Source of the DNA: Ruminococcus sp.
Lineage (GTDB): Bacteria; Bacillota; Clostridia; Oscillospirales; Ruminococcaceae
Assembly (NCBI GenBank): GCA_017523285.1
Contig: JAFWWU010000106.1
Coordinates: 1-64,000 of the forward strand
Length of the DNA: 64,000 nucleotides
Reading direction: 5' to 3'
Shown here: positions 25,120-34,664 of the stretch, one piece after another
Position numbering within the stretch: position 1 is the first letter of the stretch
How the letters are laid out: each line of letters begins with the position of its first letter
The notes under the pieces: generated by a model
What the model saw: only the letters and a program-made list of their open reading frames with translations
Databases searched by the model: none
What the model was told of the DNA's origin: nothing
Translations under genes and position numbers: made by a program

Positions 25120-26906
25120 TGAAATTCAATAAGCAAAAAGTAATGAAGGTTCTGCCCTTTGTTATCCTCGGATATGCCTTCAATAAGGTATCTCAGGCGT
25201 TCACAGGTGCCGCAGGCACAGAACTTGGCGACAAGATAATGAACGGTATGGACAGCTTGGGTGAGGTTTTCCTAAATCCCTTGCCGAGCTTCAACCCAAT
25301 TGACATTCTCATTGGTATCGCTGGCGGTGTAATCATAAAACTCGCTATCTATATCAAGGGCAAGGACGCTAAAAAATACCGTAAAGGCTGTGAGTACGGC
25401 TCTGCCCGTTGGGGTAATGCCGAAGATATTAAGCCGTATATGGCTGACAAGTTTGAGGATAACGTTATTCTTACCGAAACGGAACGTCTGACGATGGACG
25501 GCAGACCGAAGGCAGGACCCAAGTATGCACGAAACAAGAATATCCTTGTAATCGGTGGCTCTGGCTCAGGTAAAACCCGATTTTATGTAAAGCCTAATCT
25601 GCTTCAAATGCACAGCTCCTATGTGGTAACTGACCCGAAAGGAACGGTGCTGAACGAAGTCGGAAAGGCTCTGAAAGAGGGCGGATATGCAATCAAGGTG
25701 CTTAACACTATCAATTTCAAGAAGTCAATGCACTACAATCCGCTTGCGTATATCCGTTCCGAAAAGGATATTCTGAAGCTCGTAAACACGATTATCGCCA
25801 ATACAAAAGGCGAAGGCAATCAAAGCGGTGAGGATTTCTGGGTAAAGGCTGAAAGACTTTACTACTCGGCTCTTATCGGATATATCTGGTACGAAGCTCC
25901 CGACGATGAGAAAAATCTGAATACTCTCATTGAGATGATAAATGCCAGTGAAGCACGAGAAGATGACGAGAGCTTTGAAAATCCGATTGATAAACTGTTT
26001 AAGGAGCTTGAACAGGAAAATCCTGAGCATTTTGCCGTAAGGCAGTACAAGAAGTACAAACTGGCGGCGGGAAAGACCGCAAAATCAATCCTCATTTCCT
26101 GTGGTGCAAGACTTGCACCTTTTGACATTGCGGAGTTGCGTGAATTAACAGAAGATGATGAACTTGAGCTTGATACGTTAGGCGATAAAAAGACGGCACT
26201 TTTTGTCATAATCTCGGATACCGATGATACTTTTAACTTTATCGTAGCCATAATGTACACTCAGCTTTTCAATCTGTTGTGTGACAAAGCCGACGATAAA
26301 TACGGCGGCAGACTCCCTGTTCACGTTCGCTTTATACTCGATGAGTTTGCGAATATCGGACAAATACCAAAATTCGACAAACTCATAGCAACGATACGAA
26401 GCAGAGAAATTTCAGCTTCAATCATCTTGCAGGCACAAAGTCAGTTAAAGGCGATTTACAAGGATAATGCGGATACTATCGTGGGTAACTGCGATACAAC
26501 TCTCTTTCTCGGTGGCAAGGAAAAGACCACTTTGAAAGAGATTTCCGAAATACTCGGAAAAGAAACCATTGACCTGTATAACACTGGTGAAAGCAGGGGC
26601 AAAGAAACCTCGCACTCCCTGAATTATCAGAAAACAGGCAAAGAGCTTATGTCGATGGACGAACTCAGCGTAATGGACGGCAGCAAGTGTATTTTGCAGC
26701 TTAGAGGCGTGAGACCTTTTCTCAGTAATAAATACGATTTAACGAAGCATCCAAAATTCGCTCTGACCTCCGACGCTGACGAAAGAAATCTTTTCAATGT
26801 AGAAAAGTATCTGTCGCATAAGCTCACAGTAAAACCGAATACAGTTGTTGAGGTTTACGACTGTTCGGAAACAATCGAAGATGACACGAAAGCCGCTGAT
26901 GAATAA
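25119..26906 (+). CDS. VirD4/TraG type IV coupling protein
   Basis: A 595-residue membrane ATPase that links the relaxosome to the mating channel. Two hydrophobic segments near the N-terminus (residues about 8-28 and 62-80) anchor it. Walker A GGSGSGKT is at about 145, followed by VVTDPKGTVLNEVGKAL; Walker B FILDEFANIGQIP is near 404, and RSREISASIILQAQSQLKAI matches the TraG/VirD4 sensor region. Length fits the family. The start overlaps the pcfB stop by one base, so expression is coupled. Confidence 0.93.
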   Translation: MKFNKQKVMKVLPFVILGYAFNKVSQAFTGAAGTELGDKIMNGMDSLGEVFLNPLPSFNPIDILIGIAGGVIIKLAIYIKGKDAKKYRKGCEYGSARWGNAEDIKPYMADKFEDNVILTETERLTMDGRPKAGPKYARNKNILVIGGSGSGKTRFYVKPNLLQMHSSYVVTDPKGTVLNEVGKALKEGGYAIKVLNTINFKKSMHYNPLAYIRSEKDILKLVNTIIANTKGEGNQSGEDFWVKAERLYYSALIGYIWYEAPDDEKNLNTLIEMINASEAREDDESFENPIDKLFKELEQENPEHFAVRQYKKYKLAAGKTAKSILISCGARLAPFDIAELRELTEDDELELDTLGDKKTALFVIISDTDDTFNFIVAIMYTQLFNLLCDKADDKYGGRLPVHVRFILDEFANIGQIPKFDKLIATIRSREISASIILQAQSQLKAIYKDNADTIVGNCDTTLFLGGKEKTTLKEISEILGKETIDLYNTGESRGKETSHSLNYQKTGKELMSMDELSVMDGSKCILQLRGVRPFLSNKYDLTKHPKFALTSDADERNLFNVEKYLSHKLTVKPNTVVEVYDCSETIEDDTKAADE

Positions 26907-26972
26907 TCAGACGGCAGTTTTTGTGTCCTAACAACAATCAAAACTATTTTAATTTAAAGGAGATTTTTAACT

Positions 26973-27188
26973 ATGGAATTTTTTAACTCTGCTATTGAAG
27001 TTCTTCAGACACTCGTAATCGCTCTCGGTGCTGGTCTTGGCGTATGGGGCGTAATCAATCTTCTCGAAGGCTACGGTAACGATAACCCCGGTGCAAAGTC
27101 ACAGGGTATGAAGCAGCTTATGGCTGGCGGCGGCGTTGCCCTCATCGGTATCACCCTTATCCCCCTTCTTTCCGGTCTTTTCGGTTAA
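26973..27188 (+). CDS. Maff2 family small membrane protein
   Basis: A 71-residue protein with two hydrophobic helices (IEVLQTLVIALGAGLGVWGV and GGGVALIGITLIPLLSGLFG) joined by a polar loop NDNPGAKSQGMKQL. This matches the Maff2 family of clostridial mobile elements, which sits where VirB2/TrbC-like pilins occur in other systems; a pilin-like role is inferred. AAAGGAGA precedes ATG 26973. Confidence 0.85.
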   Translation: MEFFNSAIEVLQTLVIALGAGLGVWGVINLLEGYGNDNPGAKSQGMKQLMAGGGVALIGITLIPLLSGLFG

Positions 27189-27213
27189 TCCGAAAAAGCT
27201 CGGTAAAAGCGGA

Positions 27214-27237
27214 AAGCCTGTCCTTATGGGCAGGCTT
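27214..27237 (+). terminator. Intergenic hairpin, weak terminator or mRNA processing site
   Basis: A 10-bp stem AAGCCTGTCC (27214-27223) / GGGCAGGCTT (27228-27237) with loop TTAT. The T-run is short (TTCTCT), so partial termination or 3' stabilisation of the highly expressed Maff2 message is likelier than full stop. Confidence 0.5.
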
Positions 27238-27268
27238 CTCTGCAAATAAATAAGAAAGGCGGTATGTA

Positions 27269-28138
27269 ATGGAAGATATTTTAGACTCGATAGTTGATGC
27301 GATACACGACTTTCTTGTAGATTTATGCGGCGGTATATTCATAGGCATATTCGACGACGCCAATGCGGCAACGGGAGAAATTGCGGCAGAGGTAGGCTTA
27401 ACTCCGTCGGGGTGGAACGCAAGTATCTTCAATATGATACAAAACCTCTCAAACAATGTCATTATCCCGATTGCGGGCATTATTATCACCTTTGTTCTAT
27501 GCTATGAGCTGATTACGACCATAACCGAAAAGAACAATATGCACGATGTTGATACTTTTATTTTCTTCAAGTATGTTTTCAAGGCTTGCGTTGCGGTATT
27601 TCTGCTCTCGCACACCTTTGAAATAACGATAGCGATATTCGATGTCGGGCAATGGGTGGTCAACCAAGCGGCAACCTCAATAACGAACGACACCTATGTT
27701 GATGTTCTCAGTATGTATAATAACTTCCGTGATACCCTTGACGGTATGGATTGCGGTGAGCTTATCGTTCTGATTATGGAAGCGGCGGTTGTCAGCCTTG
27801 CAGTAAAGGCAATAGCGATACTCGTTCTTGTTGTCCTCACAAACCGTATGATAGAGATTTATCTGTATTGTTCGGTAGCTCCTATACCGTTTGCAACTAT
27901 GACCAACAGAGAATGGGGCAATATCGGCACGAACTATATCAGAAGTATGGTAGCACTGGCATTTCAGGGCTTCTTCATTATGGTTATCGTCGGTATCTAC
28001 TCGGTACTTGTCAAGGATTTATCCACAGCAACAGACCTTCACGATGTAGTAATGAAGATAGGTGCTTACTCCGTTATCCTCTGTCTGTCGTTGTTTAAGA
28101 CATCATCAATCTCAAAGTCAATCTTTAACGCACACTAA
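27269..28138 (+). CDS. VirB6/TrbL-like mating-channel membrane protein
   Basis: A 289-residue polytopic inner-membrane protein. Hydrophobic segments begin at about 60 (NNVIIPIAGIIITFVLCYEL), 95, 165-200 and 230-270. The conserved NRMIEIYLYCSVAPIPFATM followed by NIGTNYIRSMVALAFQGFF is typical of the VirB6-like protein of Tn1549-like elements. It should form part of the mating pore. GAAAGGCGG precedes the ATG. Confidence 0.85.
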   Translation: MEDILDSIVDAIHDFLVDLCGGIFIGIFDDANAATGEIAAEVGLTPSGWNASIFNMIQNLSNNVIIPIAGIIITFVLCYELITTITEKNNMHDVDTFIFFKYVFKACVAVFLLSHTFEITIAIFDVGQWVVNQAATSITNDTYVDVLSMYNNFRDTLDGMDCGELIVLIMEAAVVSLAVKAIAILVLVVLTNRMIEIYLYCSVAPIPFATMTNREWGNIGTNYIRSMVALAFQGFFIMVIVGIYSVLVKDLSTATDLHDVVMKIGAYSVILCLSLFKTSSISKSIFNAH

Positions 28139-28154
28139 TGAAAGGAAGATGTAA

Positions 28155-28565
28155 ATGAAAAATTGTAAGTGTAGAGATACAATCACAAAGAAGCAGGTCG
28201 ATTATCTCGGCAGACTTGCCGAACTCACAGTTGAAGCGGCTCTCGGCGGTAAGAATTCGCTTTCTTATCGTGTCCTTTTCCGTTCCTGCTGTGACAACCT
28301 TGACGATGATTTCGAGGAAGTATTCGGCACAACCGAGCTTTATGAACTCAGACCTTGCCAGTTTGACAAGGCGGTTGCTTTCCTTGCGGAGTGGTTTCCC
28401 GATGACATCATTATGGAGGTCAGCTCCGACCTTGAAACAGAATTCGAGGAATTCCGCTATAAGTTCGTTGAGGATATGCCGAAGGACAGTCCCGCTTATC
28501 AGCAGTTAATGGAGGATTTTATGTATGCCGTATGTTCAGGTTCCGAAAGACCTTGCGAAGATTAA
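28155..28565 (+). CDS. Conserved element protein of unknown function
   Basis: A 136-residue acidic, Cys-containing cytosolic protein (CKCRDTITKKQVDYLGRLAE, then FRSCCDNLDDDFEEVFGTTE). I do not recognise a named domain. AAAGGAAGATG precedes ATG 28155. Its 3' end overlaps the first 41 bases of the PrgI gene in another frame, so both are kept compactly in the transfer operon. Position between VirB6 and PrgI suggests a role in transfer or its control, but nothing in the sequence shows which. Confidence 0.7.
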   Translation: MKNCKCRDTITKKQVDYLGRLAELTVEAALGGKNSLSYRVLFRSCCDNLDDDFEEVFGTTELYELRPCQFDKAVAFLAEWFPDDIIMEVSSDLETEFEEFRYKFVEDMPKDSPAYQQLMEDFMYAVCSGSERPCED

Positions 28566-28893
28566 GACAAAGGTCGCTTTCAATCTTACGAAAAGACAGT
28601 TAATCTGCTTCGGCATAGCGGGCGTTACAGCTCTCCCGACTTATTTTCTGACGAGGGAGGCAATAGGAAATATGGGGGCAATGCTTCTGCTTATCGTAGT
28701 TGCAATGCCCTCTTTCCTTGTGGCGATGTATGAGAAAAATGGACTTCCCTTTGAAAAGGTGGCGAAAACGGTTATTAAGAGCCGTTTTCTTCGCCCGAAG
28801 GTCAGACCATACAAGACCGTAAATCTCTACGAGTATGCCGAAAAGCAGTATGATTTGGAAAAGGAGGTAAAAAGTATTGTCGAAGATAATTAA
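28525..28893 (+). CDS. prgI: PrgI family (VirB3-like) membrane protein
   Basis: A 122-residue inner-membrane protein of the mating apparatus. The N-terminal MPYVQVPKDLAKIKTKVAFN is the PrgI signature, followed by two membrane segments (about 28-65) and a basic cytosolic tail. ATG 28525 has GGAGG five to six bases upstream, so the 41-base overlap with the preceding gene is real. Its 3' end overlaps the VirB4 start by 17 bases. Confidence 0.9.
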   Translation: MPYVQVPKDLAKIKTKVAFNLTKRQLICFGIAGVTALPTYFLTREAIGNMGAMLLLIVVAMPSFLVAMYEKNGLPFEKVAKTVIKSRFLRPKVRPYKTVNLYEYAEKQYDLEKEVKSIVEDN

Positions 28894-31267
28894 GAATGTA
28901 TCGGGCAAGCAGAAAAAGCAGATTGACGCTGCTGTGAAAAAGGCTCGTCCTAATGGGAATGGCAAAGTTCCCGTTACAGCACAGCAGTCAATTCCTTTCA
29001 AGCAGATGTTCAAGGACGGTATCTGCAAGGTGGACGATAACTACTACACCAAGACAGTTCAGTTCTTCGACATTAACTATCAGCTTGCACAGAATGAGGA
29101 CAAGACAGCAATTTTCGAGAATTACTGCGACTTCCTCAACTACTTTGACAGTTCCATTACAGTTCAGCTCTCGTTTCTCAATCAGGTAGCCGATGTAGAG
29201 GAGTTTCACAGCCAGCTTGAAATCGGCGTTCAGAACGACGATTTTGACGATATTCGCCTTGAATATTCAGAAATGCTGAAAAATCAGCTTGCAAAGGGCA
29301 ATAACGGACTTGTCAAGACAAAGTATATCACATTCGGAGTCAAGGAAAAGTCTTTGAAAGAAGCAAAGCCGAAGCTTGAGCGTATCGAAGCGGATATTCT
29401 CAATAACTTCAAGACTATGGGTGTTCTTGCACAGCCTTTGAATGGAGCAGAACGCCTTGCGGTGCTTCATCGTAGCTTTAACCCTGACGGCAGAGAGAAG
29501 TTCCGTTTCTCTTGGGATATGCTTCCGAAGTCAGGACTTTCCGTTAAGGACTTTATCGCTCCCTCGTCCTTTGACTTTTCAAAGGGCAACAGTTTCCGTA
29601 TGAGTGGTAAGTACGGAGCAGTTTCATTCATCAACATTATGGCTTCTGAAATGTCAGACCGTATGCTTGCCGATTTTCTGAATATTGAGCATAACATCAC
29701 GCTCAGCCTTCACATTCAGTCCATTGACCAGAACAAGGCGGTAAAAATGGTTAAGAGCAAGATTACCGACCTTGACAAGATGAAGATGGAAGAACAGAAA
29801 AAGGCTTTCAGAAACGGCTACGACATTGACATTATGCCGTCTGACATTAACACCTTCGGTAAGGAAGCAAAGAGTCTGCTTAATGACTTGCAGAGCCGAA
29901 ACGAGCGTCTTTTTATGGCTACTATTCTCATTATGAATACAGCCGACACCAAAAGAAAGCTCGACAATATCATCTTTCAGGAACAGGGTATCGCACAGAA
30001 GTACAACTGCCAGCTCAAACGCCTTGACTATCAGCAGGAAGATGGCATTATGGCTTGTGTCCCTATCGGCGTGAACGAAATCGAAATCAAGCGTGGACTT
30101 ACCACATCAAGTACAGCGATTTTCGTTCCGTTTACTACTCAGGAGCTTTTTCAGGGCGGTGAAGCTCTCTACTACGGTCTTAACGCACTTTCAAACAATA
30201 TGATTTTGTGCGACCGTAAGCAGCTTAAAAATCCGAACGGTCTTATTCTCGGTACACCGGGTAGTGGTAAGTCGTTCTCCGCAAAACGTGAGATTACAAA
30301 CGCTTTCCTTACCACAACAGACGATATTATCATCTGCGACCCTGAAGCCGAGTATTATCCGCTTGTAAACCGTCTTAACGGTCAGGTTGTCAAGATTTCG
30401 CCTACCTCTACGCAGTATATCAATCCTCTTGACATCAACCTCAACTACTCCGAGGACGAAAATCCTATTGCATTAAAGGCAGACTTTATCCTCTCCCTTT
30501 GTGAGCTGATTGTCGGAGGTAAGAACGGACTTGAACCTATCGAAAAGACCATTATCGACCGTTGCGTGAGAATGGTTTATCGTGATTACCTTGCAAATCC
30601 CGATACGGCAGAAATGCCTATCTTGCAGGATTTGTACGACCTTATGCTTAAACAGACCGAGCCTGAAGCTCAGCGTATTGCGACAGCTCTCGAAATGTAT
30701 GTAACAGGCTCTCTTAACGTGTTCAATCATCGTACCAATGTTGATATGAATAACCGTCTTATCTGTTTCGACATCAAGGAGCTTGGCAAACAGCTCAAAA
30801 AGATAGGTATGCTTGTTGTTCAGGACTGCGTATGGAACAGAGTTACGGTCAACCGTGCCAAACACAAGTCCACTCGCTACTATATCGACGAGTTTCACCT
30901 TCTTCTCAAAGAGGAGCAGACAGCGGCGTATTCCTGCGAAATCTGGAAGCGTTTCAGAAAATGGGGCGGTATCCCTACGGGACTTACTCAGAATGTAAAG
31001 GACTTGCTTGCAAGCCGTGAGATTGAGAATATCTTTGAAAACTCTGACTTCATCTATATGCTCAATCAGGCTGGCGGTGACAGACAGATACTTGCGAAGC
31101 AGCTCAATATTTCCCCTCACCAACTCTCTTATGTAACGAACAGCGGTGCGGGTGAAGGACTTATCTTCTACGGAAATGTCATTATTCCCTTTGTCGATAA
31201 GTTCCCGAAGGATACACAGCTCTACAAGATTATGACCACAAAACCCGAAGAACAGGAGGAAAACTAA
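28877..31267 (+). CDS. VirB4/TrbE conjugation ATPase
   Basis: A 796-residue ATPase that powers the mating channel. The N-terminal half is the VirB4 N-domain (YYTKTVQFFDINYQLAQNED). Walker A is LGTPGSGKSFSAK near residue 458, then IIICDPEAEYYPL; the Walker B/acidic box region is RYYIDEFHLLL, and the C-terminal QNVKDLLASREIENIFENSD is typical of VirB4. Translation starts with TTG 28877, supported by AAGGAGG eight bases upstream. It is overlapped by PrgI at the front and by the small gene 31267-31425 at the back (TAATG). Confidence 0.93.
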   Translation: MSKIIKNVSGKQKKQIDAAVKKARPNGNGKVPVTAQQSIPFKQMFKDGICKVDDNYYTKTVQFFDINYQLAQNEDKTAIFENYCDFLNYFDSSITVQLSFLNQVADVEEFHSQLEIGVQNDDFDDIRLEYSEMLKNQLAKGNNGLVKTKYITFGVKEKSLKEAKPKLERIEADILNNFKTMGVLAQPLNGAERLAVLHRSFNPDGREKFRFSWDMLPKSGLSVKDFIAPSSFDFSKGNSFRMSGKYGAVSFINIMASEMSDRMLADFLNIEHNITLSLHIQSIDQNKAVKMVKSKITDLDKMKMEEQKKAFRNGYDIDIMPSDINTFGKEAKSLLNDLQSRNERLFMATILIMNTADTKRKLDNIIFQEQGIAQKYNCQLKRLDYQQEDGIMACVPIGVNEIEIKRGLTTSSTAIFVPFTTQELFQGGEALYYGLNALSNNMILCDRKQLKNPNGLILGTPGSGKSFSAKREITNAFLTTTDDIIICDPEAEYYPLVNRLNGQVVKISPTSTQYINPLDINLNYSEDENPIALKADFILSLCELIVGGKNGLEPIEKTIIDRCVRMVYRDYLANPDTAEMPILQDLYDLMLKQTEPEAQRIATALEMYVTGSLNVFNHRTNVDMNNRLICFDIKELGKQLKKIGMLVVQDCVWNRVTVNRAKHKSTRYYIDEFHLLLKEEQTAAYSCEIWKRFRKWGGIPTGLTQNVKDLLASREIENIFENSDFIYMLNQAGGDRQILAKQLNISPHQLSYVTNSGAGEGLIFYGNVIIPFVDKFPKDTQLYKIMTTKPEEQEEN

Positions 31268-31425
31268 TGAAGATGAAGAAAAAGACCATTAAGACTATCG
31301 GTATCACAGCAGGCGTAATTGCGGCGGTGGGTGCAGGAGTAACGGCGATTTGCCTTGCCGTTAAGAAGAAAAACAAGCCTGATGCCGAAATCCCTTACCC
31401 TGCGTCCGCTTGGGATACGAAGTAA
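31267..31425 (+). CDS. Small single-pass membrane protein of the transfer operon
   Basis: A 52-residue protein: basic start MKMKKKTIK, one helix GITAGVIAAVGAGVTAICLA, basic KKKNK, and a polar tail PYPASAWDTK. Its ATG overlaps the VirB4 stop and its stop overlaps the next ATG (TAATGG), so translation is coupled on both sides. Function unknown. Confidence 0.7.
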   Translation: MKMKKKTIKTIGITAGVIAAVGAGVTAICLAVKKKNKPDAEIPYPASAWDTK

Positions 31426-31535
31426 TGGGTTGGCTGATTTTTCTCGGCGGAACGATGTTTGGCGGCACAGTAGGCATATTTACAATGTGTCTGCTTCAGG
31501 TCAATCATCTCAACGAAGCCGACAGCGAGGAATAA
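31425..31535 (+). CDS. DUF3789 family micro-protein
   Basis: A 36-residue single-helix membrane protein, GWLIFLGGTMFGGTVGIFTM followed by CLLQVNHLNEAD. This is the DUF3789 pattern found in clostridial conjugative elements. Its start overlaps the stop of the preceding small gene. Function unknown. Confidence 0.8.
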   Translation: MGWLIFLGGTMFGGTVGIFTMCLLQVNHLNEADSEE

Positions 31536-31569
31536 GAAAAGCCGTACTCGGATTTCTCCGAATACGGCT
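31534..31569 (-). terminator. Hairpin terminator of the SRPBCC gene
   Basis: Stem AGCCGTA (31540-31546) / TACGGCT (31563-31569) with further TCGGA/TCCGA pairing inside; on the minus strand it is followed by TTTTCTTATT. On the + strand it may also end the VirB4 message. Confidence 0.7.
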
Positions 31570-31586
31570 GGTACATATAGTATATC

Positions 31587-31979
31587 TTATTGCAATGCCT
31601 TTTTTAAATCAGAAGCATATAATTCTTGTTGCTTCTTTAAGAAAGCTTTAACAAACGGCTTCATAATGAACTTTTTGGCGGTAACATCTTCGGTGAAATC
31701 TATTTCGGTTTGACCGTTTTTGTCTGTAAAAACACCTATCCAATGCCCTTTTATATTATCGTTTTCCATATCAAATTCCCAGCGTTTGTACTGCTCGCAA
31801 GCAGTAATTGTGAAAGTAGTTGCAAATCCGTCTTTTGTGTATTCAATGAATTGTTTATCGTTTAATACCTCAATTTTGCTTAAATCACTACGCCATTGAT
31901 ATTCTTCAAGCGATGTAACAATATCCCATACCTTTTTTATGTCGCTTTGGAACAAGACCTTTATGTTAGAAACTGCCAT
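31587..31979 (-). CDS. SRPBCC family (polyketide cyclase/START-like) cargo protein
   Basis: A 130-residue soluble protein with the SRPBCC fold pattern: SNIKVLFQSDIKKVWDIVTS at the start, EYQWRSDLSKIEV, and a C-terminal amphipathic helix MKPFVKAFLKKQQELYASDL that closes the ligand pocket. Ligand unknown. ATG 31979 has GGAGG upstream; an in-frame upstream start lacks a site. It is the only minus-strand gene in the conjugation block and more AT-rich than its neighbours, so it is probably a late insertion into the spacer between VirB4 and CD1108. Confidence 0.8.
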   Translation of the reverse strand: MAVSNIKVLFQSDIKKVWDIVTSLEEYQWRSDLSKIEVLNDKQFIEYTKDGFATTFTITACEQYKRWEFDMENDNIKGHWIGVFTDKNGQTEIDFTEDVTAKKFIMKPFVKAFLKKQQELYASDLKKALQ

Positions 31980-32090
31980 AATTGTTATCCTCCAAGTGTC
32001 AATTTCAAATTTATTATACCACATCTCTCCCAAAAAAAAAATACATACCCTGATTGCAGGGCAAATAAATCACAGAAAGGAGGTATCAGA

Positions 32091-34361
32091 GTGGCAGGAA
32101 AAGAGCTGAAAGCGACGGAGAAAACCGTCTTGAAGCACTCCCGTGACGGCGTTCTCGAACAAAATCTTGCAGATGGCTCGGCAAAGAAGGTCAGCAATAA
32201 AGCCGAAGAAGCTGTACTGAAAACAGCAAGACCCGATGATGAACGCTTTGACAAGCTGAAAGCGGCTGGACTTGTTGTCGAAGATGTGAAGAAGCCTGAC
32301 CATCGCAAGTTGCAGTTCGGACGGAACAATCCCGATAACACTTGGGCAGAAGCCGTATATGGCAGTAAGCCTGCGGAACAGAAATATTCTGCTCCGACAG
32401 AAGCGTATTCCGTATCTGATACAACGGTATCAGCCGAAACAAACTATTTTACAGAACCGACGGAAATCAAGCCGAAGGCAGAGGAAAGCTTGCTCAGACA
32501 GCATAAGCAGACCTCTTTCGTTTCAGATGAGCAGTATCAAAACTCGGAAACATCACTCCCCGTTACTCAAAGGGAGCTTGCCGAACTGGAGCATAGCACA
32601 CTCGGAAGCGAGAGCATTATTCCAAAGGCACAAAGGAAGTTTTCTTTCAAATCCGATGAAAAGTATCAGCTTTCCGAAAGCACGGTATCTATATCGGCAG
32701 AGGAATTTGCTGAAATGGAGCAGACTTCTTTCAAGGCTGAGGATTTAAAGGACTTTGACCCGTCGAAATCAAGGTTACAGCATAGCTTCTGTTCCGCTGA
32801 TGAATACACCACATCTGACGAAGTTGTTGAAGCTACTGTCGAGGATTTGAAGCCAAAATCAAAGCTCACATTCAAGAGCGATGATGAGTATGTCAATTCC
32901 GAAGAAGTCGTAGAAATCGACGGTGCTGAGTTTGTCGGACAGCAGACAGAGGAAAAAACAGAAAGCAAGCTAAAGGAGAAGAAAACCCGGAAAGGCTTGA
33001 AGGATAAGTCCTCTGCTGCCGAGAAGTTGACCGACAAGGACGGAAATTCTGTCTTTTATTACGAGGGTGAAGCTCCTCCCGACAGAAAGCTCACTCACGG
33101 AGAAAAGAAGCTGAAACGGCGAATACGCAAGGACGAGAAAAAGGTCTATAAGCTCCAGAAAAGGCTTGACAAGGCTGAGGACAAGCTCCCACATCAGAGA
33201 GTATTCCACGTCCGTAAGGAATGGAACTCCGAAAAGCAGAAAATGCAAAGAAAGCTCAAACTTGAAAAAGAGGTAAAACCTCTCCCCAAGCCGAACATCG
33301 TTCAAAAGGGCGTTCAGGGAGCTAAGCACGCTGTTACAACTGCCGTTTCGGGTACTGTTCATCAGCAAATCTCAAAGTATGAGGACGAAAACCAGACGCT
33401 GAAAGCGGCTCACGGAACGGAAAAGGTTGCCGAGTCTGCTCTCCGTTTCGCTTCTCATAAGGTCAAGGCTACAAATCAGAAGCTAAAGGAAAAGCCTTAC
33501 CAAAAGGTTTCCAAGCTGAAATTTGATACCGAAAACGCACACAAAAAGCTCAATCAGCACAAAGTCGCTCTCGACCATAAGACCGAGCAGCAGACCAAGA
33601 AAGAAGCGAAAAAGGACGCTAAAAAAGCTCTCAAAAAGGCACAGCAGAAGCAAAATCAGAAAAATGCGGCAAAGACAGCAAAGAAAGGTGCTACAACCGC
33701 AGGCAAAAAGGCTGGCGAGGCAGCAATGGATGTCAGCAAGACCATTGTAAAGTTTGTTGCAAACAACAAGGTAGTTGTAATCATCTTGATTATCTTCCTT
33801 TTGCTTTTCGGTCTTATTCTATCTCTCGGCTCGTCCCTTTTCACATCGCTTGCCGATACGGGAACTATGGTAATTGCTTCTTCCTACACATCAGAGGATG
33901 AGGATATTTATGCGGCGAATGATTATATGAACTCCCTTGAAAACAATCTGAACGAGCAAATCAATAATATCCCAAATGTCTATGTAGGTTGGAATGAATA
34001 CAACTACTATATCGACCCCATTCAGCACGACCCGTATGAACTCATATCCTATCTGACAGCTATGAAAATAGACTTTGAATATGATGCTGAAATACAGGGT
34101 CTTATTCAGGAGATTTTCAATGCCTTATACACCCTTGAAGTAGAGTCAATACACGAAGTACGTTCGTATCAGTATATTGAATACGACGAGGAAGGCAACG
34201 AGATATTAGTAACCGTGTATTACGACTACTATATACTCAATGTTACGCTGATAGCTAACGATTGGGACAACGTGGTCAAGCCTAAACTTGAAGCGGCTGG
34301 CGTTTATGATGTGTATTTGCTGTTGCTCGAAACTAAGGGTAATAAACCTGATTTATTCTAA
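32091..34361 (+). CDS. CD1108-like mobile element protein with one transmembrane helix
   Basis: A 756-residue protein. Residues 1-300 are polar and repetitive, with recurring blocks of the type SFKSDEKYQLSESTV, FVSDEQYQNSETSLP and TFKSDDEYVNSEEVV. Residues about 310-520 are highly basic and helical. One membrane helix VVVIILIIFLLLFGLILSLG lies near 565, followed by an extracellular domain (DPIQHDPYELISYLTAMKID). This is the CD1108 family layout of Tn1549-like elements, expected to build the outer part of the mating channel. The start is GTG 32091, chosen because AAAGGAGG precedes it by seven bases. Confidence 0.8.
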   Translation: MAGKELKATEKTVLKHSRDGVLEQNLADGSAKKVSNKAEEAVLKTARPDDERFDKLKAAGLVVEDVKKPDHRKLQFGRNNPDNTWAEAVYGSKPAEQKYSAPTEAYSVSDTTVSAETNYFTEPTEIKPKAEESLLRQHKQTSFVSDEQYQNSETSLPVTQRELAELEHSTLGSESIIPKAQRKFSFKSDEKYQLSESTVSISAEEFAEMEQTSFKAEDLKDFDPSKSRLQHSFCSADEYTTSDEVVEATVEDLKPKSKLTFKSDDEYVNSEEVVEIDGAEFVGQQTEEKTESKLKEKKTRKGLKDKSSAAEKLTDKDGNSVFYYEGEAPPDRKLTHGEKKLKRRIRKDEKKVYKLQKRLDKAEDKLPHQRVFHVRKEWNSEKQKMQRKLKLEKEVKPLPKPNIVQKGVQGAKHAVTTAVSGTVHQQISKYEDENQTLKAAHGTEKVAESALRFASHKVKATNQKLKEKPYQKVSKLKFDTENAHKKLNQHKVALDHKTEQQTKKEAKKDAKKALKKAQQKQNQKNAAKTAKKGATTAGKKAGEAAMDVSKTIVKFVANNKVVVIILIIFLLLFGLILSLGSSLFTSLADTGTMVIASSYTSEDEDIYAANDYMNSLENNLNEQINNIPNVYVGWNEYNYYIDPIQHDPYELISYLTAMKIDFEYDAEIQGLIQEIFNALYTLEVESIHEVRSYQYIEYDEEGNEILVTVYYDYYILNVTLIANDWDNVVKPKLEAAGVYDVYLLLLETKGNKPDLF

Positions 34362-34373
34362 AGGAGGTGGGCT

Positions 34374-34664
34374 ATGCTTTCACTTGAAAAGATTGAAGCA
34401 AACATCGAACGCAAAACCAGCGACATTGAAGCTGCTCTTGCGAAGATTTCCGAACTCAAGGCAAAGGTTAAGCAGTACAATGAGGAACTTATTGAACTGC
34501 AAAATCAGCGTATTATCTGCATTGTAGCAATGAGCAATGTTGACGTAAGAACGCTGAAAGACAAGCTGTTGAGCATTACGACTTCCAATGAAGTCGGTGC
34601 TTCTGCACCTATCACTAACACAATGATTACAGAAAGGATTACCGAAGATGAAGAAGATGAGTAA
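34374..34664 (+). CDS. DUF4315 family protein
   Basis: A 96-residue coiled-coil protein: LEKIEANIERKTSDIEAALA and KISELKAKVKQYNEELIELQ form a long heptad stretch, then a polar acidic tail. DUF4315 proteins always sit between CD1108 and CD1107 homologues in this element type. AAAGGAGGT precedes ATG 34374. Its 3' end overlaps CD1107 by 17 bases. Confidence 0.88.
   Translation: MLSLEKIEANIERKTSDIEAALAKISELKAKVKQYNEELIELQNQRIICIVAMSNVDVRTLKDKLLSITTSNEVGASAPITNTMITERITEDEEDE

Noticed and set aside
31896..32090. Longer N-terminus for the CD1108-like protein
   Set aside because: The upstream part overlaps the minus-strand SRPBCC gene and its promoter region; GTG 32091 has a clear AAAGGAGG site and begins the recognisable protein.
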